From contig DAOUMU010000482.1 in assembly GCA_034409055.1 (NCBI GenBank), positions 1-20,341 on the forward strand: DNA of 20,341 nucleotides, written 5' to 3'. This DNA is from DAOUMU01 sp034409055. Lineage in GTDB: Bacteria > Chloroflexota > Anaerolineae > 4572-78 > J111. Both the position numbers and the translations under genes were made by a program. The notes below the pieces were generated by a model, which did not search any database, was not told the DNA's origin, and worked only from the letters and a program-made list of their open reading frames with translations. Of the stretch, positions 1-6,958 are shown piece by piece. How positions within the stretch are numbered: position 1 is the first letter of the stretch; the number at the start of each line of letters is the position of its first letter.

Positions 1-164
1 CGAAGTTCACCTTGATGGCCCCGGACGGCCGGACCGAACTGTTCAGCGTGACCGGTGATAAAGGACCGGTCACCCTGGAGCAGAGCGGGACGTATGTCTT
101 GACGGTGGATCCGTTGTACGACCAGACCACGGAGTATGAATTTATAATCGAGCTTCAGGATTAA
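1..164 (+). CDS. 3' end of a secreted-type beta-sandwich protein (partial)
   Basis: Reading frame 3 is open from the window edge to a TAA at 162-164 and gives 53 residues ending in IIELQD. The stretch alternates hydrophobic and polar residues (FTLMAPDGRTELFSV, then GTYVLTVDPL), as in the last strands of an extracellular beta-sandwich domain such as the pre-peptidase C-terminal type. No catalytic motif is visible and the N-terminus lies outside the window. It converges with uvrA. The frame is convincing because it stays open with normal amino-acid composition; the domain assignment is an inference from strand pattern only. Confidence 0.6.
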   Translation, partial: KFTLMAPDGRTELFSVTGDKGPVTLEQSGTYVLTVDPLYDQTTEYEFIIELQD

Positions 165-201
165 AATAGATGGTGCTGTTCCAAATTATGTGACGGTATC
201 G

Positions 202-260
202 GCAAAGTACTGTACTCCGCAAAGCGAGCTCTGCACTTCGCAAAGCAAGCTTTGCACTCC
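202..260. repeat. Three degenerate tandem copies of a small hairpin unit
   Basis: Copies begin with GCAAAG at 202, 219 and 240; the last two are 21 bp each and the first is shortened to 17 bp. The third copy is an almost perfect hairpin, GCAAAGC then AA then GCTTTGC, followed by ACTCC. It is followed by the motif GAGCTTGTCGAAGGG and by CCTGAACACTTAC (298-310), which resembles the ends of the inverted-repeat element at 3330-3430. No gene is seen between 165 and 345. Confidence 0.7.
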
Positions 261-317
261 AGGCGTAAGCGTCCTGAGCTTGTCGAAGGGATGCTAGCCT
301 GAACACTTACAACCAAC

Positions 318-352
318 CTAACCCCTAACACCTGACCCCTAACCCCTACCCC
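318..352. repeat. Heptamer array (CTAACCC-type) running into the uvrA stop codon
   Basis: Five consecutive 7-mers are read without a gap: CTAACCC, CTAACAC, CTGACCC, CTAACCC, CTACCCC. The last unit contains the complement of the uvrA TAG stop (346-348), so the array overlaps the end of the gene. It belongs to a set of period-7 arrays scattered through this window. Confidence 0.85.
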
Positions 353-3258
353 AACACCCGCCGCAGAAACTGGCCGGTGTAGCTGTGCTCCACTTCGGCC
401 AGGGCCTCGGGGGTGCCGGTGGCGATGACTTGGCCACCCTCGTCTCCCCCTTCTGGGCCCAGGTCAACGATCCAATCGGCGCTTTTGATGACATCCAGGT
501 TGTGCTCGATGACGATGACCGTATTGCCGGCATCGGTCAGGCGGTGCAACACGTCCAGCAGTTTTTGGATGTCGGCAAAATGGAGGCCGGTGGTTGGCTC
601 ATCCAAAATATAGACCGTACCGCCGGTGGCTACCCGGGACAGCTCTTTGGCCAGCTTGACCCGCTGGGCCTCGCCGCCGGAGAGGGTGGTGGCGCTTTGG
701 CCGAGTTTGATGTAGTCCAGGCCCACATCGTGCAGGGTGGTCAAGATACGCTTGACGCGGGGAATATTCTGGAAGAATTCCAGGGCCTCGGCTACGTCCA
801 TATTCAGCACGTCGGCGATGTTCCGGCCCTTGTAGCGCACCTGTAACGTTTCCCGGTTGAAGCGCTTGCCTTTGCACACGTCACAGGTGACCCACACGTC
901 GGGTAAGAAGTGCATCTCCACCACCTTCTGGCCGTAGCCAGAGCAGGCCTCACAGCGCCCCCCCTTGACGTTAAAACTGAAACGACCCGGTTTGTAGCCA
1001 CGCGCTTTGGCCTCCGGGGTTTCGGCAAACAACTGGCGGATGCTGTCCCAGACCTTGACGTAGGTGGCCGGATTGCTGCGGGGAGTACGCCCGATGGGGT
1101 CCTGGGTGATGTGGATCACCTTGTCCACCTCTTCCACACCGATCAACCGCTCGAAGTGGCCCGGTCGCTCCTGAGCCTGGTGCAAAGCGCGGGCCAGGGC
1201 CGGATAGAGGGTTTCGGTAACCAGGCTGCTTTTACCGCTGCCACTGACCCCGGTGACGCAGGTAAAGCAGCCCAAGGGAAAACGAACGTCCACCTTCTTT
1301 AAATTGTGATGGGTCACGCCGTCCAACTCCAGCCAGCAGCAGTTGGATTGCCGGCGACCGTTCCCCGAGATCACGGCCATCTCCCCAGATAGATATTTGC
1401 CGGTCAGTGAATTTGGATGCCGGATAATGTCCTGGGGCGTTCCGGCAAAGACAATCTCGCCCCCCTTGACCCCGGCGCCGGGGCCAAAGTCGATAATCCA
1501 ATCAGCCGAGGTCATCGTCTCCTCGTCATGCTCGACGACCAGAACCGTGTTACCCAGGTCGCGCAGATGCAATAAGGAGTCAAGCAGGCGGCGATTGTCC
1601 CGCTGGTGCAGGCCGATAGACGGTTCATCCAAAATGTACATCACCCCGACCAGGCCGGAGCCAATCTGCGAGGCCAGCCGAATCCGCTGCCCCTCACCGC
1701 CGGACAACGAGGGGGCCGGCCGGTCCAGGGTCAGATAATGCAGCCCCACGTCGAGCATAAATTTGAGCCGGTCGCGGATTTCTTTGAGGAGTTCGTGGGC
1801 GATTTCGAGTTGTTGAGGGGTGAGGGGGGGGGTGTATTGCGTATTGCGTCTTGCGTATTGCGTGCCTAAATCGTGCTCCTCTGCGTCCCTGTTTTCCCAT
1901 ATCTCACTCTCCCCCATCAAGCCGCAAATCCAGTTGTATGCCTCGGTGACGCTCATAGCGGTTGCCTCGGAAATGGTCAAGCCGCCGACGGTCACGGCCC
2001 TGGCTTCCGGGCGCAGACGGTTGCCGCCACAGGTGTGGCAGGGTTGCTGGCTGAGAAAGCGGCCATAATAGTCACGCATGTTTTGGGACTGGGTTTCTTT
2101 ATAGCGGCGCCGGGTGGCATTGATCACCCCCTCGTAGGGCCAACTGCCGGTGAAATTCTCGCTCTGGTATCTGAACTTGATATGGGGATTGCCGTGTAAA
2201 ATCAGGTTACGCACTTCTGCGGGCAGTTCGGTCCAGGGTGTGTCCAGGCTGATGTTGAAACGATGGGCAATCTGGCGAGCAATCTGGGTGGCCCAACTGC
2301 GTTTTTTGGCAATCTCGCCCCAGGACACCACCGCGCCCTGGTTGATCGATTTGGCCGGGTCCACAAACAGGTCGGGGTCAAACTCAAAGCGCATGCCCAG
2401 GCCGTTGCAATCGGGGCACATGCCCAGGGGGGAGTTAAAGCTGAACATCTGCGGGGTTAGTTCGGGAAAGCTCAGACCGCAACGGGCGCAGGCGTTCTTC
2501 TCGGACAGGACCAACTCCTGGCCATCGATCAGGTCAACCACCAGCATCCCCTCGCCCCAGCGGAGAGCCGTTTCGACCGAGTCGGCCAGGCGGGTTTGAA
2601 AATCTTCATCCATCTCGGTGGGGATGACCAGCCGGTCAACGACCAGCTCAATGTCGTGCTTTTTATTTTTGGCCAGCTTAAGGCGCTGATCCAGGTCGGT
2701 GGTTACCCCGTCGATGCGGGCGCGGACGAAGCCATCGGCCCGGGCCTGGGCCAGGGTATCCTCAAAGGTGCCCTTGCGGCCCCTGGCCACCGGGGCCAGC
2801 AGTTGGAAGCGGGTTTGAGCCGGCAGGCCGGCGACCTGCTCGATAATCTGCTGGGCACTCTGCTGCTTGACCTCTCGCCCGCAGTTGTAACAGTGGGGCG
2901 TGCCGACCCGGGCGAACAGCACCCGCAGATAATCATACACCTCGGTGACCGTGCCGACGGTGCTGCGCGGGTTTTTACTGACCGCTTTCTGTTCGATGGC
3001 GATGGCCGGGCTGAGACCGCCGATGTAATCCACCTTGGGTTTTTCCATCTGCCCCAAAAACTGGCGGGCATAGGCCGACAGACTCTCGACATAGCGGCGT
3101 TGTCCCTCGGCGTAGAGGGTGTCGAAGGCCAGCGACGATTTGCCGCTGCCGCTGACGCCGGTAAAGACAACCATCTTGTTACGAGGCAATTGCAGGTCGA
3201 TACTTTTGAGATTGTGCTCTTTAGCGCCCCGGATTATAATTTTGTCGTTTGTTGACAT
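346..3258 (-). CDS. uvrA: Excinuclease ABC subunit A (UvrA)
   Basis: DNA-damage recognition ATPase of nucleotide excision repair; a UvrA dimer loads UvrB at lesions in the cytoplasm. The 970 residues carry both ABC modules: Walker A GVSGSGKSS at 34-42 and 670-678, signatures LSGGEGQ at 518 and LSGGEAQ at 859, Walker B ILDEPSIGL at 542 and ILDEPTTGL at 884. Zinc-binding cysteines are C257/C260/C281/C284 and C769/C772/C792/C795. A further CYNC pair (C123/C126) and a CHTC pair (407-410) are also present. Start is ATG at 3258, with a weak GGAG about 13 nt upstream. Oddity: residues about 446-478, just before PLTPQQLEIAHELLKEIRDRL, are an insert not expected from E. coli or Bacillus UvrA; it is low-complexity and encoded partly by a heptamer array and a C9 run. 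All catalytic motifs lie outside it, so the protein is probably functional. No uvrB or uvrC is in the window. Confidence 0.97.
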   Translation of the reverse strand: MSTNDKIIIRGAKEHNLKSIDLQLPRNKMVVFTGVSGSGKSSLAFDTLYAEGQRRYVESLSAYARQFLGQMEKPKVDYIGGLSPAIAIEQKAVSKNPRSTVGTVTEVYDYLRVLFARVGTPHCYNCGREVKQQSAQQIIEQVAGLPAQTRFQLLAPVARGRKGTFEDTLAQARADGFVRARIDGVTTDLDQRLKLAKNKKHDIELVVDRLVIPTEMDEDFQTRLADSVETALRWGEGMLVVDLIDGQELVLSEKNACARCGLSFPELTPQMFSFNSPLGMCPDCNGLGMRFEFDPDLFVDPAKSINQGAVVSWGEIAKKRSWATQIARQIAHRFNISLDTPWTELPAEVRNLILHGNPHIKFRYQSENFTGSWPYEGVINATRRRYKETQSQNMRDYYGRFLSQQPCHTCGGNRLRPEARAVTVGGLTISEATAMSVTEAYNWICGLMGESEIWENRDAEEHDLGTQYARRNTQYTPPLTPQQLEIAHELLKEIRDRLKFMLDVGLHYLTLDRPAPSLSGGEGQRIRLASQIGSGLVGVMYILDEPSIGLHQRDNRRLLDSLLHLRDLGNTVLVVEHDEETMTSADWIIDFGPGAGVKGGEIVFAGTPQDIIRHPNSLTGKYLSGEMAVISGNGRRQSNCCWLELDGVTHHNLKKVDVRFPLGCFTCVTGVSGSGKSSLVTETLYPALARALHQAQERPGHFERLIGVEEVDKVIHITQDPIGRTPRSNPATYVKVWDSIRQLFAETPEAKARGYKPGRFSFNVKGGRCEACSGYGQKVVEMHFLPDVWVTCDVCKGKRFNRETLQVRYKGRNIADVLNMDVAEALEFFQNIPRVKRILTTLHDVGLDYIKLGQSATTLSGGEAQRVKLAKELSRVATGGTVYILDEPTTGLHFADIQKLLDVLHRLTDAGNTVIVIEHNLDVIKSADWIVDLGPEGGDEGGQVIATGTPEALAEVEHSYTGQFLRRVLG
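1824..1863. repeat. G9 homopolymer plus four GTATTGC heptamers inside uvrA
   Basis: On the + strand a run of nine G (1824-1832) is followed by GTATTGC (1834), GTATTGC (1841), GTCTTGC (1848) and GTATTGC (1855-1861). On the uvrA strand this encodes residues 466-479, TQYARRNTQYTPPL. The same heptamer type recurs outside genes at 9555-9580. A gain or loss of one 7-bp unit, or of one G, would shift the uvrA frame. Confidence 0.85.
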
Positions 3259-3282
3259 GATTGGCAGTTTACTCCGTTTTTA

Positions 3283-3318
3283 GGTAGCAGGGTAGCAGGT
3301 GGCAGGTGGCAGGTCGCA
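3283..3318. repeat. Heptamer array (GGTAGCA/GGTGGCA type)
   Basis: Units GGTAGCA (3283), GGTAGCA (3291, after one extra G), GGTGGCA (3298), GGTGGCA (3305) and GGTCGCA (3312). The complement reads as TGC(T/C/G)ACC, the same family as the long array at 3644-3770 but in the opposite orientation. It lies only 25 bp upstream of the uvrA start. Confidence 0.8.
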
Positions 3319-3329
3319 GAGTGGTAAGT

Positions 3330-3430
3330 GTAAGCGTTCAGTCCTTGGCGGTCAGCTATCAGCTTCTCGCCTTGTTTGGATTCAGTAGTCCATAAAGCTG
3401 ACTGCTGAAGGTTGACAACTGAACGTTTAC
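3330..3430. repeat. About 101-bp imperfect palindromic element
   Basis: The ends are inverted repeats: GTAAGCGTTCAGT (3330-3342) and ACTGAACGTTTAC (3418-3430), 12 of 13 matching. The inner arms also pair loosely (CCTTGGCGGTCAGCT against AGCTGACTGCTGAAGG), giving a long hairpin with a loop of about 30 nt. No convincing target-site duplication was found. A solo copy of one end may be CCTGAACACTTAC at 298-310. Confidence 0.65.
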
Positions 3431-3523
3431 TTGATGTAATTTAAGAAAATAATCGGGGAATAGATGGCCGGGCATGGGGATGCCCGGCCTACCCCAATTA
3501 ATTTTTTAACCTTCATCAAGTAA
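3427..3523. repeat. 97-bp palindrome with a perfect 10-bp GC-rich core hairpin
   Basis: The outer arms TTACTTGATG (3427-3436) and CATCAAGTAA (3514-3523) match perfectly. The centre is a perfect 10-bp stem, GGCCGGGCAT (3466-3475) and ATGCCCGGCC (3480-3489), around a GGGG loop. AT-rich middle arms pair imperfectly. It overlaps the preceding palindrome by 4 bp. The core belongs to the GGCAT-GGGG-ATGCC hairpin family found elsewhere in the window. Confidence 0.8.
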
Positions 3524-3556
3524 CAAGGTAACAGATTCACCGTGTTTCAGCGGATA

Positions 3557-3642
3557 GTACACTGTAAGCTAAGTTTTGCGAGGTTAAAACCGGACGGCAT
3601 GGGGATGCCATCCTACCAATCAAAATTTGCCTTACAGTGTAC
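3557..3642. repeat. 86-bp palindrome, second member of the GGCAT-GGGG-ATGCC family
   Basis: Perfect 12-bp terminal inverted repeats, GTACACTGTAAG (3557-3568) and CTTACAGTGTAC (3631-3642), surround a core hairpin GGCAT-GGGG-ATGCC (3596-3609). Its right half (3599-3639) matches 18595-18635 at 38 of 41 positions, so part of it is dispersed. No coding function is apparent. Confidence 0.8.
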
Positions 3643-3643
3643 C

Positions 3644-3770
3644 ACCCTGCTACATACATGCTACTTTGCCACTTTGCTACTCTGTTACCTTGCGACTTGC
3701 TACCTGCGACCTGCTACCCTGCTACCTTGCGACCTGCAACCTGCAACCTGCTACCCTGCGACCTTGTTAC
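3644..3770. repeat. Long degenerate 7-8 bp array (TACCTGC/GACCTGC type)
   Basis: About 16 degenerate units of the form (T/G/A)ACC(C/T)TGC follow one another, clearest from about 3690 to 3765: GACTTGC, TACCTGC, GACCTGC, TACCCTGC, TACCTTGC, GACCTGC, AACCTGC, AACCTGC, TACCCTGC. Any ORF here has a Cys/Tyr/Leu/Ala-biased translation that simply reflects the repeat, so I reject coding. The tract lies in the 880-bp gene-free region upstream of uvrA. Confidence 0.85.
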
Positions 3771-3852
3771 TTTACATATTAGAACATAATTTCTAATCAA
3801 CTCGGTATTGTAGCACAGAGTGTGCTTTGAGACAAGAAAAACAATGAAAAAA

Positions 3853-4140
3853 GGGGCGGTTCAGAAGTTTAGTGCCTTGGATGGCCCTCCCGGCCGCCCA
3901 GCGGGGGGAGCCGATGCCCAAATCCCCCCTGTGTTATGTTGAGTTGAGTTATACGGAGTTGGCGGCTGATTTAGTGTCTTGGATGGCCCCCCCAACCCCC
4001 CAGCGGGGGGAGCGATGCCCAGATTCCCCCCTTTGGGGGGGTAGGGGGGCGGCTTAGAAGCTATCAATTACCATCAAGCCACATATATTTAAGCTACTCC
4101 GTATAACCTGTGGGGGGCTAGGGGGCGGCTTAGAACCTAT
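3853..4140. repeat. Nested C/G-rich repeats; one copy interrupted by a second element
   Basis: Copy A (3869-3932) and copy B (3970-4050) both read (T)TAGTG..TTGGATGGCCC, then CAGCGGGGGGAGC, then GATGCCCA, then CCCCCCT. Copy B continues into TTTGGGGGGGTAG and GGGCGGCTTAGAA. Copy A breaks off at CTGTG (3929-3933), and its missing right half resumes after a second CTGTG at 4108-4112. The 174 bp between (3934-4107) hold copy B and 12-bp inverted repeats, GTTATACGGAGT at 3948-3959 and ACTCCGTATAAC at 4096-4107. This looks like an insertion with a 5-bp duplication, though tandem duplication is possible. The last GGGCGGCTTAGAA (about 4123-4135) directly abuts the truncated ORF at 4144. Confidence 0.65.
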
Positions 4141-4143
4141 TCT

Positions 4144-4515
4144 TTGTCTGGCAGCTTGTCGGACCTTAACGAGACGTATACGATTGCCGGCGGCCGGATC
4201 ACCTTCTATCCCACCCCCCAATACACCACCACCCGCCACCTGTGGTGCGCCGCCGCCTACATCCTGGACGACGCCGACACCTACCCCGATATGACCCGCC
4301 GCATAGCCAACGCCATCCTCCTCAAAGCCGAGTCATTAATCCTGACCCTACAGGCCAACCAGGCCGCCCAGGAAGCCTGGCAATACGCCATCGGCGATGA
4401 AAAGATCAACAAAGAAAAACTGGCCGAAACCCTGGCCAAGCAGGCCAAGGTGGCCAATGATGCTTACAGTGCGGCTGTGGAGAAGCAAATTGGAGTGGTA
4501 GGGATGCGGGGGTAG
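4144..4515 (+). pseudogene. 5'-truncated phage-like protein remnant
   Basis: An open frame of about 124 codons ends at TAG 4513-4515. The only start near its beginning is TTG at 4144, with no ribosome-binding site, and the frame runs upstream directly into the C/G-rich repeat; this indicates that the 5' part of the gene is missing. The translation is protein-like: GRITFYPTP at 17-25, an alanine-rich segment with LWCAAAYILDD, then a charged helical C-terminus KINKEKLAETLAKQAKVAN. A short strand with YPTP followed by a helical region resembles C-terminal parts of phage head-tail adaptor proteins, but this is a weak resemblance. I treat it as a decayed phage-derived fragment; a short real gene of unknown role is the alternative. 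Confidence 0.5.
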
Positions 4516-4519
4516 GTGC

Positions 4520-4555
4520 TTAGTTAGTTAGTTAGTTAGTTAGTTGGTTGGTTGG
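4520..4555. repeat. Tetranucleotide microsatellite (TTAG)6(TTGG)3
   Basis: Six perfect TTAG units (4520-4543) are followed by three TTGG units (4544-4555). It lies just after the stop of the phage-like remnant and 25 bp beyond the 3' end of the spherulin-like gene. Confidence 0.95.
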
Positions 4556-4580
4556 TTTGCTTTATATCGGAATTTTGGGA

Positions 4581-5900
4581 CTATGGGTACTCTTTGAGCA
4601 CAATCGGCAAGTATATGCATAACACACGATCTACCAGATCCGGGAAATAGGGAGGTAAGGTGTCCCACGGATTATCATCTATTGTGGTGTCCGAGGTAAA
4701 GTAGAACCAACCTATATTCTTTTTTGATAGATATTCTAATGCTGCCGGCAAGTCGTCGCTTGGCGTGTCATAGACAAGTGCACACGAACGTTCTTTCGGT
4801 ATCCAATTTGGGGGTAACCATCCAACGAAATAGGAGAATGGACCTTCAAAGGTGCAGAGAATCGATGAACCAATGCCCAAGTAATTCTCGTGCGGCTTAA
4901 CACCAAAGTTGTTGACGACAATTGCATTGGATTGCTTCCCTCGAACGTAGTCATAAAGCTCCTGGTAAAAAGAAACTTTATCTTGCTTGGAGGATACCTC
5001 GTCGAAGAAGATACCATCAATCGTTGGGTAGAATTGGTACCATCTATCCACATCGCTTTTTATTTCTTCTATTGTCTTTGGGCAAAGGGAGTGAATGGGA
5101 TTGAGTTCCCCGTAACAGGTATGAACGTAACCAATGACCTTTCCTCCATTGCTAACCACTGCATTGATGGCCTCACGATAATTTGGATCTAGCTCTGCAC
5201 CTGGTCCATTATAAACGTTGGCAATAACTATGAGTTTTCCATCGATTTTTCTGGCTGCTTCAACTAATTGGCCCCAGTAGCCATCGGGCAAATCAGGGTA
5301 AAAGTAGGCTGGAACAATTATGCCACGGTCACAAAGGCTTTCCTCAGTACCGCAAGGTTCATTCTCCTCGAATACTTTGATCGCATCAATAGTGATTACG
5401 CCAGTTATTAGGCCGGTTGCTTCTCCTCCATTGAGGACTAAAGTGTGAGGGGCTTCACCCTCAACTTCGAAACAGGCTTCAGCTTGATTTTTTGGGACGC
5501 CTTCTTGGTGGATATGATATTCAAATTGGTCATCAATCTTTACACCGAGTGTTCCATACCAGGTATCTTGCCTATAAACTACGCTAGCACCTGTACCTGT
5601 AAAACTAAGAGTGAGCGTAGCAGGAAGAGATGCCCCCAGTGTCACTGGGTGTTCATTGGTGATAAGCCCTCCATTGCTGAAACCCGACATCAACCAAAGT
5701 TTCCAAGATCCCTCCGTGCTACAATCGGGTTCAATTCCCGCCAGGCAATCCTCGGCTTCCACAATTCTTGCTGCACAATCTATCACTGGTGTGTCCGCTT
5801 TCACTACCGTTTCGTTTGGAACGTTTTGGAAATGCCAGCACATGATTGCTAATGTGATCAGAGAAAAAAGTATGCAAAACCCCACTCTTTGGATTTTCAT
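4581..5900 (-). CDS. Secreted spherulin-4-like protein with N-terminal beta-rich domain
   Basis: 439 residues from ATG at 5900. That start has GAGGA five nt upstream and begins directly with a signal-type sequence (MKIQRVGFC, hydrophobic 7-23); an in-frame TTG at 5918 lacks comparable support. Residues about 40-180 form a Cys-containing, beta-rich module that could bind carbohydrate. From 193 (GIIVPAYFYP) to about 415 the sequence follows the spherulation-specific family 4 pattern: LIVIANVYNGPG at 223-234, GKVIGYVHTCYG at 253-264, IDGIFFDE at 294-301. This family has a TIM-barrel-like fold related to glycosidases; D300/E301 are candidate acidic residues. The protein ends with YLPIVLK (430-436), a tail shared with the product of 6959-8494. 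It lies 60 bp downstream of the gene at 5961-6734, so the two are probably co-transcribed. Substrate is unknown; extracellular or surface location is inferred. Base composition is more A+T-rich than uvrA. Confidence 0.8.
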   Translation of the reverse strand: MKIQRVGFCILFSLITLAIMCWHFQNVPNETVVKADTPVIDCAARIVEAEDCLAGIEPDCSTEGSWKLWLMSGFSNGGLITNEHPVTLGASLPATLTLSFTGTGASVVYRQDTWYGTLGVKIDDQFEYHIHQEGVPKNQAEACFEVEGEAPHTLVLNGGEATGLITGVITIDAIKVFEENEPCGTEESLCDRGIIVPAYFYPDLPDGYWGQLVEAARKIDGKLIVIANVYNGPGAELDPNYREAINAVVSNGGKVIGYVHTCYGELNPIHSLCPKTIEEIKSDVDRWYQFYPTIDGIFFDEVSSKQDKVSFYQELYDYVRGKQSNAIVVNNFGVKPHENYLGIGSSILCTFEGPFSYFVGWLPPNWIPKERSCALVYDTPSDDLPAALEYLSKKNIGWFYFTSDTTIDDNPWDTLPPYFPDLVDRVLCIYLPIVLKEYP

Positions 5901-5960
5901 GATGTCCTCGCATAACAAGCTTTAGACAGCGCATCCGCTGTTGCCCCAAGAACGTTTCCT

Positions 5961-6734
5961 CTAGACCATTGTTCGACGACGCCAGTGACTTCGACTTTCG
6001 TTAATCACCCAAGTGAGTTCGTCCCGCACCCACGCCTGAGGATCATTTGGTGAAAAGAGATCAGCAAACACTCCTCCTATGATGTTCAGTTGCTCTTCCT
6101 GACAATAGCGCCAGCATCGAGACGCGTGCCACGCCTGGCAAGCCAAAAACACCTTCGCACCGGCATCATATTTAGCTACTTGCTTAAACTTCTGAATGAC
6201 CTGTCTAGTAGTGATGTAATCCTTACCTGGATCCAAGCCAATCCTGTTGAAGGTTAGGTGTGCGCCTGGACCAAACGGCACCATGTCAGCAATCTCCCAC
6301 TGGGCGTAAATTTTGGGCGGATTGGACTTCGAATCAAAGGCTTGCTCAATATCAAAGCGGATTTGCGAATTGACAGCCGGTCGTTCTCCGAAAGAGAAGG
6401 CAAGCACAAATTCCGCATCATCAGCATTGTCCTGGTTTCTGAAATAGAAGTCTCCGTAGGAAAGGTATTTGACGAGCCTCTCGTATTGGACATTGGTCAA
6501 GACAACGTCATACCTACCCTCACTACAATCTATGAGATTGGCTTGGAAAAGTGATTCTATCATCGCTCTGTCTATTGGAACACCAGGATGAAGGCCGGGC
6601 CCAGCCAACTGTCTCAGGTACGCATCAAATGTCGCCTTTGACACAGTTATTCTAATGCTGTCGTACTTGGTGTATCGAATGATCTCTTCATAGCCTGGCA
6701 TTACTAGCGTTTTATCCAAGGGTTCTACAACCAT
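5961..6734 (-). CDS. Uncharacterised protein, first gene of the spherulin-like unit
   Basis: I do not recognise this 257-residue protein. ATG at 6734 follows AAGGAG with 8-nt spacing, a strong ribosome-binding site, so the start is secure. There is no signal peptide or membrane segment. The C-terminal half has the only motif-like stretches: DAEFVLAFSFG near residues 105-115, then YITTRQVIQKF, VFLACQAWHASRC and SPNDPQAWVRDELTWV. The order acidic residue plus hydrophobic strand, a T-R helix, then a strand ending in W-H-x-x-R-C distantly recalls DUF218/YdcF-like proteins, but too weakly to name it. It ends in a basic RSHWRRRTMV. The next gene downstream (60 bp) is the secreted spherulin-like protein. 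Confidence 0.75.
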   Translation of the reverse strand: MVVEPLDKTLVMPGYEEIIRYTKYDSIRITVSKATFDAYLRQLAGPGLHPGVPIDRAMIESLFQANLIDCSEGRYDVVLTNVQYERLVKYLSYGDFYFRNQDNADDAEFVLAFSFGERPAVNSQIRFDIEQAFDSKSNPPKIYAQWEIADMVPFGPGAHLTFNRIGLDPGKDYITTRQVIQKFKQVAKYDAGAKVFLACQAWHASRCWRYCQEEQLNIIGGVFADLFSPNDPQAWVRDELTWVINESRSHWRRRTMV

Positions 6735-6958
6735 AATTCAGTCTCCTTGAGACGCGGGAAGATCGAACAAGTGCAGCCCAACAGGCTCGACCAGCGTACT
6801 TGCAGCCCGGCCATTCCCCGTACCATCCCTACGCAAAGCGAGATACGTTATAAAAGCCAGGCATTTGGCGTCTGGTACATACGCTTGGCACCTTCGCGTA
6901 TGGAAATCGCCCTTTATTTAACATCCATCTTCATTTCATTATAGAGTTGTACCTGGGT
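6735..6958. other. Spacer upstream of the 5961-6734 gene
   Basis: About 220 bp with no ORF that looks real. It contains the ribosome-binding site of the 6734 gene and a lone TATAAT on the minus strand (complement of 6938-6943) without a recognisable -35 box. The promoter of the two-gene unit is presumably here but cannot be placed with confidence. Confidence 0.4.

Noticed and set aside
385..3255. Long + strand ORFs opposite uvrA (for example 219 codons at 2596-3255)
   Set aside because: They lie antisense to a certain gene and have shadow-type composition; no ribosome-binding sites.
3542..3796. 84-codon + strand ORF rich in Cys, Tyr and Leu
   Set aside because: Most of it is a translation of the 7-8 bp array; no ribosome-binding site and no independent protein character.
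3259..4140. CRISPR array in the repeat-rich spacer
   Set aside because: The repeats are palindromes, heptamers or tandem units without equal-length unique spacers, and no cas gene is present.
5901..5918. TTG start six codons upstream in the spherulin-like gene
   Set aside because: ATG at 5900 has GAGGA at five nt and begins directly with a signal peptide.
6938..6943. TATAAT on the minus strand upstream of the 5961-6734 gene
   Set aside because: No -35 or TG extension, and it is more than 200 nt from the ATG; not strong enough to list as a promoter.
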